In this document: piece by piece, positions 15,988-23,669 of the stretch
How positions within the stretch are numbered: position 1 is the first letter of the stretch
Layout: every line of letters begins with the position of its first letter
Assembly (NCBI GenBank): GCA_013286145.1
Contig: JABDGH010000018.1
Span: 1-40,915 of the forward strand
DNA: 40,915 nucleotides
Source of the DNA: Verrucomicrobiota bacterium
GTDB lineage: Bacteria > Verrucomicrobiota > Verrucomicrobiia > Methylacidiphilales > UBA1321
Direction: 5' to 3'
Made by a program: the position numbers and the translations under genes
The notes under the pieces: generated by a model
The model's database searches: none
The model's input: the letters and a program-made list of their open reading frames with translations, nothing else
What the model was told of the DNA's origin: nothing

Positions 15988-16362
15988 TCATGGCTGGGCG
16001 GGGCTGACTCCCGTGGTGGTGCTGGCGGTGACGCGAAGGATTTCACCGCACTGGGCGGCAAGGTCTGCAGCACGGGCTCGGGCGTAGAGGCCGAGGAGGG
16101 CGAAGGCGTCGAGGTTGGGGTTGAAGGCGTGAAGCTGTCCACTTTCGGTGTCGGTGAGGTGGACAAGGATGCCGTGCTGCAACCCGGCAAGGCGCAAATT
16201 GACAGACTCAAGGCGGCGAGCCAGGAGATCGTCCTTGAAATTTTGAACATCGTTGGAAGCTTGGGCGACGGCGTCGTCGAGACGGCGCGTCTGGGTTTGG
16301 TGGAGGAGATCATCTATGAGTTGGATAAGTTGGCCGCTGGCCTGGGCGATTTCGGTGATCAT
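15988..16362 (-). CDS. Hypothetical phage-region protein
   Basis: A 124-residue protein starting MITEIAQASGQLIQLIDDLL. It is helical in character (heptad-like LIQLIDDLLHQTQTRRLDDA) with a plain second half (FNPNLDAFALLGLYARARAADL). The ATG overlaps the TGA of a short upstream frame (ATGA), matching the cluster's coupling pattern. An opposite-strand frame of similar length exists, but the leftward orientation agrees with every neighbour. The frame extends upstream through a palindromic repeat (FSDGHRPPLH), which is not likely part of the protein. The role is unknown. Confidence 0.55.
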   Translation of the reverse strand: MITEIAQASGQLIQLIDDLLHQTQTRRLDDAVAQASNDVQNFKDDLLARRLESVNLRLAGLQHGILVHLTDTESGQLHAFNPNLDAFALLGLYARARAADLAAQCGEILRVTASTTTGVSPAQP

Positions 16363-16559
16363 GTTTTTTTGATGTAGCGGCGGTCTGTGACCGTCGCTGA
16401 AATTGTCTTTCTCAAAAGAAAAGGGCCGCCGCGCGGGTGCGCTTGGGGACGGGTCCGTGAGGAGAGTGCGTCCTGGGTTCCAGTGGCGCTTCTGTTTCCG
16501 CACGCGACGGCCGCAGTTCCTTCGGTGAGCAGGCTCGGGTTGGGATCGGTGTCAGGCAT
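16359..16559 (-). CDS. Doubtful small phage-region ORF ending in a palindromic repeat
   Basis: A 66-residue frame (MPDTDPNPSLLTEGTAAVA...) whose last ~15 codons (ISATVTDRRYIKKT) come from the repeat at 16,372-16,403. Its TGA overlaps the ATG of the next gene as ATGA, the only real support. The composition is rich in R, P, T and S, with no recognisable domain. It could be a small lysis-region gene truncated or extended by the repeat, or chance. Confidence 0.25.
   Translation of the reverse strand: MPDTDPNPSLLTEGTAAVACGNRSATGTQDALSSRTRPQAHPRGGPFLLRKTISATVTDRRYIKKT
16372..16403. repeat. Palindromic repeat (A family)
   Basis: TGTAGCGGCGGTCTGTGACC, near the boundary of two small phage genes. It sits just upstream of the ATG at 16,362. 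Confidence 0.8.
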
Positions 16560-16625
16560 CGGGATGGTTGTGATGGTCGGGCATGAGGAGAAAGGCCTCG
16601 GGCAACAAAGCGCGGGGCGATGCGG

Positions 16626-16820
16626 CTAGCTTTGCCAGCTAGAGTCCGCCTTGCCGTTGTCGAGGAAGTCGCCGATGCGGTTGATCGTGTCCTTGAGGAG
16701 CGATGCGATGAAGAAAATGATGACGCCGGTTGAGGGCGCAACGAGGGGGATGGCGTTGAGGGTGGCCACAAACCCGGCGGCTTTCCCAACGTAGGAGAGA
16801 ATCAGTAAGGTGGTTTGCAT
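16626..16820 (-). CDS. Small membrane protein, candidate holin-like
   Basis: A 64-residue protein with one long or two short hydrophobic helices: TLLILSYVGKAAGFVATLNA (~3-22) and STGVIIFFIASLLKDTINRI (~30-49). It ends in a charged tail (IGDFLDNGKADSSWQS). Size, hydrophobicity and placement at the upstream end of the packaging module suggest a holin-like or lysis-linked protein, but no family was recognised and no endolysin is next to it. It is the rightmost gene of the phage block; the next gene to the right is a host ABC exporter. Confidence 0.5.
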   Translation of the reverse strand: MQTTLLILSYVGKAAGFVATLNAIPLVAPSTGVIIFFIASLLKDTINRIGDFLDNGKADSSWQS

Positions 16821-17144
16821 GTCCTCTTTTTCGCATGGAAAAGAGGAGATGCGGTATGTCTAGAAAGCCTATTCGGCCTAGGTGTCCTAAAAAGATAAGC
16901 TAAATAGGCCAGATAGGATAATCGGTGAAAATTTGTGATTTTTTTGGATAAAAAAACGATCCGCTGAGTTGATGAGATTTTTTTTCGGATGCGATGAGCG
17001 AGAGGATTTGAGGCGAGGGCATGATCGGGTCGCGCTTTTCATGCCGTGCGGAAAAACGGCAAGGTTCTTCGACTGCGGCTCTGGGGAGCCGTGTGATGAA
17101 AGGCACTATGCGATTCGCCTCCGCTCAGAATGACGAAGGAGAAA
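16821..17144. other. Boundary spacer between phage block and host genes
   Basis: A 324-base gap with no supported gene. It holds an AT-rich stretch (about 16,860-16,990) with a short inverted pair GCCTATT/AATAGGC, then a two-arm composite repeat of the CTTCGACTGCGGCTC / CTCCGCTCAGAATGAC type (about 17,060-17,135). No integrase, attachment core or clear terminal repeat was seen. The left part may hold a promoter for the leftward phage operon, but no confident -35/-10 pair was identified. Confidence 0.5.
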
Positions 17145-18917
17145 TCAGGCGACGGTGCGGTCGGCGAATTGGATCTGGTAGAGGTCGCGGTAAACACCGG
17201 GGCGGGCGAGGAGTTCAGCATGGCAACCAGTGTCAACGATGTGGCCTTTGTCCATGACGAGAATGCGTTTCGCGTTGACGACGGTGGAGAGGCGATGGGC
17301 GATGACGATGGCGGTGCGGTTGTGCATGAGCTTTTCGGTGGCTTCCTGAATGAGCCGCTCGGACTGGGAGTCGAGGGAGGAGGTGGCTTCGTCGAGGATG
17401 AGGATGCGGGGATCCTTGATCAGGACGCGGGCGATGGCGATGCGTTGGCGCTGACCGCCGGAGAGTGAGACACCGCGTTCGCCGACACGGGATTCGTAAC
17501 CATGACGAAATTGGGTGATGAATTCGTGGGCGTTGGCTGCCTTGGCCGCCGCGATGATTTCGGCCTTGGTGGCGTCGGGACGGCCATAGCGGATATTTTC
17601 CACGACGGTGCCGGAGAAGAGAATGCTGTCCTGCATGACGATGCCGATCTGTCGCCGCAAGGATTGGACGTTGTAGTTGACGATGGGACGGTCGTCGATG
17701 AGTACCTGGCCTGAACTTGGGTCGTAGAAGCGGGCGAGCAGGGTGATGATGGTGCTTTTGCCGGCACCACTGGCACCAACGAGGGCGATCATTTCGCCGG
17801 GAGCGACGGAGAAGTTGATGTTTTCGAGGGTGGCCTGGCCGATGCGATAGGCGAAGGAGATGTCGCGGAATTCGATCTTGCCTTTCATGCGGGGGAATTC
17901 AGGAAGGGTGTCGTTTTCGGGGATGTGGGGCTGGGTGTCGAGGATGGCGAAGATTTTTTCGAGGGCAGTGACGCCCTTTTGGATGGCGGCGTTGGATTCG
18001 ACGACACGGACGATGGGGGTGTAGAGCATGCCGAGGTAGCCGAGGAAGGCGAAAAGATCGCCGGTGGTGAAGTGGGGGGTGTGGGTGTAGATAAGCCACG
18101 CGCCGAAGACGAGGGCGATCATCTGGGCAAGGGTGGAAAGAAAGTCGGCCATGGTGGCGAGAAGGGTGTGGCGCCAGACGACGCGGTTGTAGTTCATGTA
18201 GTCGGCGCGGATGCGTCCGCGGAAGGCGTACTCTTCACTCTCCTCGGCGGCGAAGGCGCGGATGATACGGTTGTTGGCGACGCGCTCGGTGAGGAAGCCG
18301 ATGACGCGGTGCCAGTCGCGGATGTGGCGGCGGCTTTCGAGGCGCATGCGGCGGCGATGCCATTGGTAGTTGACGATAAAGAGGGGGGTGACGATGACGG
18401 AGATGAGGGCGAGGCGCCAGTTGAGGACGAAGAGCCAGATGAAGACGCCAGCGGCGGTGACGAGGTCGGTGAGCATGGTGACGGAGGCGCCGGTGACGAG
18501 GGTGTGGATGGCGGAGGAGTCGTCAACCACGCGGGCGGCGATGCGGCCCGTCTGGCGTTCCTCGTAGAAGCGGATGGAGAGTTTCTGGAGGTGGGAGAAG
18601 ATGGCGATGCGGAGGTCGCAGGTGACGCGCATGCCGGTGGTTTGGATGAGGAAGTTGCGGGCCATGAGGGCCGTGGCGCGAATCAGGATCATGACAATGC
18701 TGAGAAGAAAAAGAAACTGGATGGCGGTCCAGCCGTTGGGCTTGGTGGCTTGGTCGATGATTTTGCCACTGATGCGGGGAAAACTGAGAGAGCAGATGGT
18801 GAAGACGACGATGAAGAAGAGGACGGCACTGAGGCGGCCTTTATAGGGCTTGAGATAGGCGCTGGCCCGCAAAAGGGTGCCCATTATTTCTGCGCGGGAA
18901 CGTTTGCGTTTGGGCAT
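17145..18917 (-). CDS. ABC exporter, fused membrane and ATPase domains (MsbA-like)
   Basis: A 590-residue half-transporter that works as a dimer in the inner membrane. Residues ~30-310 form the six-helix exporter domain (VLFFIVVFTICSL, FLFLLSIVMILIRATALMA, FIWLFVLNWRLALISVIV). The ATPase domain has Walker A GASGAGKST, Q-loop IGIVMQDSILFSG, signature LSGGQRQRIAIARVL, Walker B ILILDEATSSLDS and switch His in AIVIAHRLSTV. It begins MPKRKRSRAE with a basic N-terminus. The substrate cannot be read from the sequence; lipid, lipid A or drug export are all possible. It shares architecture, but not close sequence, with the exporter at 19,908. There is no operon partner on its 3' side. Confidence 0.9.
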   Translation of the reverse strand: MPKRKRSRAEIMGTLLRASAYLKPYKGRLSAVLFFIVVFTICSLSFPRISGKIIDQATKPNGWTAIQFLFLLSIVMILIRATALMARNFLIQTTGMRVTCDLRIAIFSHLQKLSIRFYEERQTGRIAARVVDDSSAIHTLVTGASVTMLTDLVTAAGVFIWLFVLNWRLALISVIVTPLFIVNYQWHRRRMRLESRRHIRDWHRVIGFLTERVANNRIIRAFAAEESEEYAFRGRIRADYMNYNRVVWRHTLLATMADFLSTLAQMIALVFGAWLIYTHTPHFTTGDLFAFLGYLGMLYTPIVRVVESNAAIQKGVTALEKIFAILDTQPHIPENDTLPEFPRMKGKIEFRDISFAYRIGQATLENINFSVAPGEMIALVGASGAGKSTIITLLARFYDPSSGQVLIDDRPIVNYNVQSLRRQIGIVMQDSILFSGTVVENIRYGRPDATKAEIIAAAKAANAHEFITQFRHGYESRVGERGVSLSGGQRQRIAIARVLIKDPRILILDEATSSLDSQSERLIQEATEKLMHNRTAIVIAHRLSTVVNAKRILVMDKGHIVDTGCHAELLARPGVYRDLYQIQFADRTVA

Positions 18918-19267
18918 GGATTAAATTAGGAGACTAGCATGTTGCGGCCCCGGCTCCAATTTAATATCAAAAGAGGAGGCGAGGGGATGATTTTTTGCAT
19001 GAGCGACGAGCGGGGTTGCCTTTTTGCATTTTAATATCTTATGGCGCCTCTCCCATTTTTTGTTTAATCGGGACAGGTCCTTCGACTGCGCCTCGGGCAA
19101 ATCTTGAGCTTGATCAACACTTTCTGGCTCGGCTTCGCTCAGGATGACGAGGCGGGGAAAGAGGGAAAATGGAATGAAAGCGTACTGAGGCCTGATTCTT
19201 CGACAAGCTCAGGGCGCGGTTTGCTGTCGCGGCTACCGAAGGATGACGGGCTTTTTTCAGCAGGCTC
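18918..19267. repeat. Gene-free spacer with composite CTTCGAC...GGATGAC repeats
   Basis: About 350 bases without a supportable gene. It contains a two-arm repeat (about 19,075-19,150: GGTCCTTCGACTGCGCCTC ... CTTCGCTCAGGATGAC). A second element follows (about 19,195-19,250: TTCTTCGACAAGCTCAGGG ... GCGGCTACCGAAGGATGAC). The outer arms are near inverted complements of one another, so each can form a hairpin. The same family occurs in the phage block and at 31.8-32.0, 34.4 and 37.0 kb. Confidence 0.7.
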
Positions 19268-19759
19268 CTAGGCGATGTCGTCGCCGAAGATGGGGCCGGG
19301 TGGGCCTTTTTTTTCGCGGAGGGCCTGGCGGATTTTTTCGAGTTCCTCGGAACGGTCGTCGGTTTCTTCCCAGACATCCTGGCTGACAAAGAGGGGGGCT
19401 TTGGCCTGGATGGCGAGGACGAGGCAGTCGCTGGGCCGGGCGTCGATTTCGATGAGCTTGGAGTGAATTTCGTTCTGCGCACGGAGGATAAGTCGCGCAA
19501 AATAGGTGTTGCTGCGGAGTGCGTTGACGACCATGCGTTCGACCTTGATGTCGAAGGCATTGAAAATATAACCGATTAATTCGTGGGTGAGGGGGCGCTC
19601 GTTGTGTTCGCCGCGCATGGACATGGCGATGGCGCGGCCGACACTGGGCTCGACATGGATGACAAAACATTTTTCGTCGTTGCCGATGAAGATCGCCAGG
19701 GTGTGTTGGTCTGTGGGAAAGACGCCAAAAACTTCCACGCGCACGACATCCGTGTTCAC
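19268..19759 (-). CDS. Bifunctional nuclease family protein (DUF151)
   Basis: A 163-residue protein starting with GTG. The BFN/DUF151 domain fills residues ~1-135. VRVEVFGVFPTDQHTLAIFIGNDEKCFVIHVEPSVGRAIA has the family's 'v.l....g..ipI.ig..ea.aI' pattern. RPLTHELIGYIFNAFDIKVERMVVN and YFARLIL follow, then EIDARPSDCLVLAIQAKAPLFVSQDVW, which holds the DaRPSDalaLA motif. Family members are small nucleases or stress-response factors of uncertain substrate. The C-terminal tail (DDRSEELEKIRQALREKKG) is charged and helical. It lies divergently from the exporter at 19,908. Confidence 0.88.
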   Translation of the reverse strand: MNTDVVRVEVFGVFPTDQHTLAIFIGNDEKCFVIHVEPSVGRAIAMSMRGEHNERPLTHELIGYIFNAFDIKVERMVVNALRSNTYFARLILRAQNEIHSKLIEIDARPSDCLVLAIQAKAPLFVSQDVWEETDDRSEELEKIRQALREKKGPPGPIFGDDIA

Positions 19760-19907
19760 ACTATATAGTTAGCACTCCCAAGCTTGAATGACAATGTCGG
19801 AAGGGTTGCCCGAAAATAATGAACTCCGGCGCATGCGGTTGATAGCTACCTCCGAAATGCCCCGTAGGCCTTGTCTTCCGGGGTAACGGACTCTATTCTT
19901 CCCTCTC

Positions 19908-21818
19908 ATGAATACCTACCTGGAGACGGCCAAATTTTCCAGACCCTACCTCCGGCGCTACTGGTTTCGTTTTGTTGCTGGTATTCTCCTCGCCGTTGCC
20001 TTTGGTCTCTCGAACGGCCTTGTCGTGGGCAGTCTCTATACGATGATTCATCGACTGGACGATCCGGCTCATGTCCGTGAGGTTACGGAAAAGGGGCGTC
20101 AGGCGGAAGCGGTCGCCGCGCAAAAAAAAGGAGAGGAAAACTCCACCATTCATTACTTGCAGACCCAGCGCAAAATCTTCCAGGAAAAACTCTATGTTCT
20201 CGTCGATCCGGTGCTTCCACTCAAGGGTCGCACGCTTGATTGGAAACAAATTCTCGGTTGTCTTCTTTTCCTTCCTATTTTTGCCGCTTTACGCGGGTTT
20301 CTTGGCTACGGGAGCAGCTATCTCATGGCCTGGAGCGGTCAACGCATCACGAACGATGTGAAGCTGGATGCGTTCAAGAAAATCAGCTCCCTCTCGCTCG
20401 ATTTTTTCCACAAAACCACGACGGGCGAGTTGATTAACCGCATCGACCGGGATTCGACCGGCCTGAATAATTTTCTCAAGATGGGTCTGTCCGATTTGAT
20501 CAAGGAACCGGTTACCATCTTCAGTATTCTTTGCACGATGCTTTATATCGATTGGAAATTCACGTTCATCTCGCTCGCCTTTCTCCCCCTTTCCATCATT
20601 CCCACCCGCAGTATCGGCAGGCGGTTGAAGAACCTTGGGCGCCAGGATTTCGAGATGGGCGTAGGCCAAAACAATATCAGCATGGAGTCATTCCAGAATG
20701 TTCGCATTACCAAGGCCTACGGCCTCCAGGCCCTTCACACGGAAGTTTTTGGAAAGGCGGGGATGCGTTCCGCCTACCTCAGCACGAAGAGTGTCCAGAG
20801 CCGTGAAATGCTCAATCCCATCGTGCAGACCCTTTTCTCCTTCGGTATCAGCGCCGTGCTTCTCTACGCGATCTGGAGCAACACCGAATTCGACAAAATA
20901 TCCGCATTCATCTTAGCTCTTACTCTTTTCGCTGGCTCTTTCAAAAAGCTAAATGGGATTGGCGTTTATCTCACACAGTTGACGCTTTCGCTTGAGCGCT
21001 TGATGGATCTGTTCCGTCTCGAACCGAGCGTGAAGGAAGATCCCCATCCCAAGGCGTTGACCCGGTTTAACCGCGATATCCAGTTCAAAAACGTGGACTT
21101 CACTTATGGCGAAGGGCCGGTGCTCCGGAATGTTTCCTTCCTTCTGCCGCACGGCCAGCGCCTGGGTCTTGCGGGTGAAAGCGGCTCGGGAAAAAGTTCG
21201 CTGCTCAATCTTCTGTTCCGGTTCTACGATGCAACGGGGGGCGTGATCGAGATCGATGGCGCGCCCATCGAACGGTATCGCATCGCTGATCTTCGCGCGC
21301 AAATGGCGCTGGTGAGCCAGGATATTCTTCTTTTTAACGCCACGGTCGCGGAAAACATCAGCTATGGGAAAATCGGTGCGAGTCGAGCCGAGATCGAGGA
21401 AGCGGCTCATCGCGCTCATGCGCACGATTTCATTTCCGAGCTGCCTCTCGGTTATGACACTCCGCTGGGTGAACGCGGGATTCGGCTTTCCGGCGGTCAG
21501 CGTCAGCGCATTGCCATCGCGCGCGCTTTTGTTCGCAACGCGCCGATTCTTGTTCTCGACGAGGCGACCGCGTCACTTGACTCCAAATCGGAAGCCGAAG
21601 TGCAGCGCGCCATTGATGAACTGGCGGAAAATCGCACCGTGGTTTGTGTTGCTCACCGGCTCTCGACGCTTCGTGCGATGGATCAGATCATAGTTATGGA
21701 GAAAGGCAGCATCGTCGAGCAGGGCAGCTTCGATGAACTCCTTCACCGCAAGGGTCTTTTTGCTTCCATGGCCGCCCGGCAAAGTATTCTTCCGCAGGCT
21801 GCCCCGGCTGGGGTTTGA
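19908..21818 (+). CDS. ABC exporter, fused membrane and ATPase domains (MsbA-like)
   Basis: A 636-residue half-transporter. TM1 (RFVAGILLAVAFGLSNGLVV, ~22-41) is followed by a ~65-residue hydrophilic, charged insert (HRLDDPAHVREVTEKGRQAE...) before TM2 (ILGCLLFLPIFAALRGFLG). This insert makes the protein longer than usual MsbA-type exporters (~580). The ATPase shows Walker A GESGSGKSS, Q-loop MALVSQDILLFNA, signature LSGGQRQRIAIARAF, Walker B ILVLDEATASLDS and switch His in VCVAHRLSTL. The insert would lie on the periplasmic side and may bind a partner. Substrate not determinable. It converges on the DUF642-like gene only 21 bases downstream. Confidence 0.9.
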   Translation: MNTYLETAKFSRPYLRRYWFRFVAGILLAVAFGLSNGLVVGSLYTMIHRLDDPAHVREVTEKGRQAEAVAAQKKGEENSTIHYLQTQRKIFQEKLYVLVDPVLPLKGRTLDWKQILGCLLFLPIFAALRGFLGYGSSYLMAWSGQRITNDVKLDAFKKISSLSLDFFHKTTTGELINRIDRDSTGLNNFLKMGLSDLIKEPVTIFSILCTMLYIDWKFTFISLAFLPLSIIPTRSIGRRLKNLGRQDFEMGVGQNNISMESFQNVRITKAYGLQALHTEVFGKAGMRSAYLSTKSVQSREMLNPIVQTLFSFGISAVLLYAIWSNTEFDKISAFILALTLFAGSFKKLNGIGVYLTQLTLSLERLMDLFRLEPSVKEDPHPKALTRFNRDIQFKNVDFTYGEGPVLRNVSFLLPHGQRLGLAGESGSGKSSLLNLLFRFYDATGGVIEIDGAPIERYRIADLRAQMALVSQDILLFNATVAENISYGKIGASRAEIEEAAHRAHAHDFISELPLGYDTPLGERGIRLSGGQRQRIAIARAFVRNAPILVLDEATASLDSKSEAEVQRAIDELAENRTVVCVAHRLSTLRAMDQIIVMEKGSIVEQGSFDELLHRKGLFASMAARQSILPQAAPAGV

Positions 21819-21839
21819 TGAAAGAGGTGGGACTCCTTA

Positions 21840-22511
21840 TCAAGGGATGGTATCTCCGGGCCCGGATGCAGGCAGGGGTGGCTCAGGAGTTGGGATAAGT
21901 GGCGCGTGGGTGCGCGGACGTTCTGTTTTTTCTTGCTGTACTGAAAAGCAAATATAAGCACCGTAATTGCTCATGGAATCGGTGGTGCTTACCAACATTA
22001 AACGAGACGTGGTTCCCTCGGCCTTAACGGTGAAGTGATGCTCCGTAAATTTGGCGGAAGAGGTAGAATAATTTCCGACTAAAGTCATGTCTCCATCAGG
22101 AGTTCCCCAAAGAATTTTGAGGGATTTTACCCTTGGGTCATCAGCAGTGTTGGCAGCCATGCCAAAAGTGTAGGTGTACAACCTTCCCTTAGTGGTCGGA
22201 ACATCCTGATAAATGGTTGCGGCACATCCTTTGGGAGTGCTGCCCAGATAGCCATTTAAATCAATGGCTTGAGGATTGCCTTGAAAATTACCTGCATAGC
22301 CGGGTTGAGACGCCAGATTGACCACGTCAATACTACCTTTGGTAATCTTCCAGCCAACAATAGCTGAGGGCCGAGCGACGATTTGAACTCCAGAAACGGG
22401 AGGTTGTGAAAATGAGGGGTTCACCAACTCGCCGTCCGCATAAAGGGATGATTTTGCGACTAAAGTGAATATAAGGAAAATCAACAAAAGGACTTTAAGT
22501 GATTTTGGCAT
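21840..22511 (-). CDS. Secreted DUF642/choice-of-anchor C-like protein without visible anchor
   Basis: A 223-residue protein with a signal peptide (LKVLLLIFLIFTLVAKSSLYA, split ~5-25). The core has DGELVNPSFSQPPVSG, IVGWKITKGSIDVVNLASQ, GNPQAIDLNGYLGSTPKGCAATIYQDV and YTYTFGMAANTADD. This is the galactose-binding-like DUF642/choice-of-anchor C layout, with the conserved 'G.fe.p......I.gW....gsVd.v' and 'DLnG' motifs. It is a clear paralogue of the protein at 22,929 with the same motif order. Unlike that paralogue it ends in a proline-rich tail (PLIPTPEPPLPASGPGDTIP) with no transmembrane helix or basic end, so it is probably released or loosely attached. Base composition is AT-richer than the flanks. 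Confidence 0.78.
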   Translation of the reverse strand: MPKSLKVLLLIFLIFTLVAKSSLYADGELVNPSFSQPPVSGVQIVARPSAIVGWKITKGSIDVVNLASQPGYAGNFQGNPQAIDLNGYLGSTPKGCAATIYQDVPTTKGRLYTYTFGMAANTADDPRVKSLKILWGTPDGDMTLVGNYSTSSAKFTEHHFTVKAEGTTSRLMLVSTTDSMSNYGAYICFSVQQEKTERPRTHAPLIPTPEPPLPASGPGDTIP

Positions 22512-22674
22512 AGCACTCCTTGGTGCATCTTAAAGGAGAATGGGGAAAGAAGACAGGCATGTTTATGGCGATCTTTTTGAAAAAGGATCGATAAAATTGT
22601 ATGAGCACCTTGTTCTGGTCTTTTCCTTATCTCCTTGCCGCGGGTCTTGGCTCGCGTTTAATCTTTTTTATCTG

Positions 22675-22747
22675 GGGGGTATAGCTCAGTTGGTAGAGCG
22701 TCTCGTTCGCAATGAGAAGGTCAGGGGTTCGAATCCCCTTACCTCCA
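22675..22747 (+). tRNA. tRNA-Ala, anticodon CGC
   Basis: A complete 73-base cloverleaf. The acceptor arm GGGGGTA pairs with TACCTCC (one G-U), with discriminator A at 22,747. The D-arm is GCTC/GAGC. The anticodon arm TCTCG/TGAGA (last pair G-U) has a 7-base loop TTCGCAA that gives anticodon CGC, and the T-arm AGGGG/CCCCT has loop TTCGAAT. The anticodon reads GCG, hence alanine. The 3' CCA is not encoded (CTTTT follows). It lies between two DUF642-like genes, in an AT-rich stretch. Confidence 0.95.
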
Positions 22748-22928
22748 CTTTTATCGGTTAGGCACCGTCGTGATGGCGTCCGAAAAAGAGCCCCATGGCG
22801 CGGTTCGTTCAATTCCAGAAAAGATAATCTTATTACGAATTGGGTTGCCAATTTTGCTCGTTTAGGGGTAACTCTAAAAATCGTAGCCGCCTAATTATTT
22901 TTCACATTTAAACAACTCAGGAAAACGT

Positions 22929-23618
22929 ATGCGAAAATTATTCCCATTGCTTTTTGTATGGAGCCTTTTGCTAGCAGCGGGGTCGCTGTTACAGGCTGAC
23001 GGCGTGTTGGCTAATGCAGCATTCTCCTCACCGGCGGTCGGTGGAGTGGCATCTTTTTATGGATCATCAACTATGCCGGGCTGGACGATTACCAGTGGAA
23101 GCGTCGATGTAGTAAATCTTGCATCTCAGCCTGGGTATGTTGGAGGCTTCCTGGGTAATCCTCAGGCAGCTGATTTAAATGGCTATATCGGCTATACGCC
23201 GACAGGGTGCGCTGCCACCATCTATCAAGATATTTCAACGACTCCAGGAGACTTTTACACTTATAGTTTTGGGTTGGCTGCCAATACTGCTGGAGGTCCG
23301 TTGACAAAGACGATGGATATTTTTTGGGGTGATCCCGGTGGATCATTGAGTTTGGTTGGGTCTTATTCCAGTTCTTCCGCTGCATTCACCACTTACAATT
23401 TTACAGTGGGAGCTGACGCCCCTTTATCTCGCCTGAAACTGGTAAGCACTACCGATACAACGAGCAGTTGGGGGCCATATGTCGACTTCGTAGGAACCCC
23501 AATAATCACACCCGAACCATCCACGTTAGGGCAGATTGGCATGGGGACTCTCATTTTCTGTGCGTTGTTTTTCAAACGGTTACTGCCTTTAAAGAAGAAG
23601 GTCTGCAAGCCTAATTGA
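22929..23618 (+). CDS. Secreted DUF642/choice-of-anchor C-like protein with PEP-CTERM anchor
   Basis: A 229-residue protein. The signal peptide is MRKLFPLLFVWSLLLAAGSL to about residue 23. The core repeats the layout of its paralogue: NAAFSSPAVGG, MPGWTITSGSVDVVNLASQPGY, GNPQAADLNGYIGYTPTGCAA, IYQDIST and FGLAANTAGG. The C-terminus is a full PEP-CTERM signal: TPEPSTLGQIGMG, a hydrophobic helix (TLIFCALFF) and a basic tail (KRLLPLKKKVCKP). In known systems such proteins are cut and attached by an exosortase during export, often with exopolysaccharide production. An FkbM methyltransferase gene follows 51 bases downstream. No exosortase is in the window. Confidence 0.83.
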   Translation: MRKLFPLLFVWSLLLAAGSLLQADGVLANAAFSSPAVGGVASFYGSSTMPGWTITSGSVDVVNLASQPGYVGGFLGNPQAADLNGYIGYTPTGCAATIYQDISTTPGDFYTYSFGLAANTAGGPLTKTMDIFWGDPGGSLSLVGSYSSSSAAFTTYNFTVGADAPLSRLKLVSTTDTTSSWGPYVDFVGTPIITPEPSTLGQIGMGTLIFCALFFKRLLPLKKKVCKPN

Positions 23619-23669
23619 TCTGCTTCGTCTCTTGGATTTCCATGATCTTCCATCGAGCAAACTTTCTGG

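Noticed and set aside
15865-16377. 170-residue rightward frame
   Set aside because: Opposes the direction of every phage gene and starts in a hairpin repeat; the leftward frame is preferred, though neither is certain.
4903-16403. Repeats in the phage block taken as a CRISPR array
   Set aside because: Units are palindromic, unevenly spaced, of several families and lie inside genes; there are no regular spacers and no cas genes.
17925-18929. 334-residue rightward frame opposite the ABC exporter
   Set aside because: Acidic, G/D/V-rich shadow of a GC-rich gene; the exporter on the other strand has all its motifs.
22675-22747. tRNA-Ala as the attachment site of the phage block
   Set aside because: It lies about 6 kb from the phage block with core genes between, and no tRNA fragment repeat or integrase was found.
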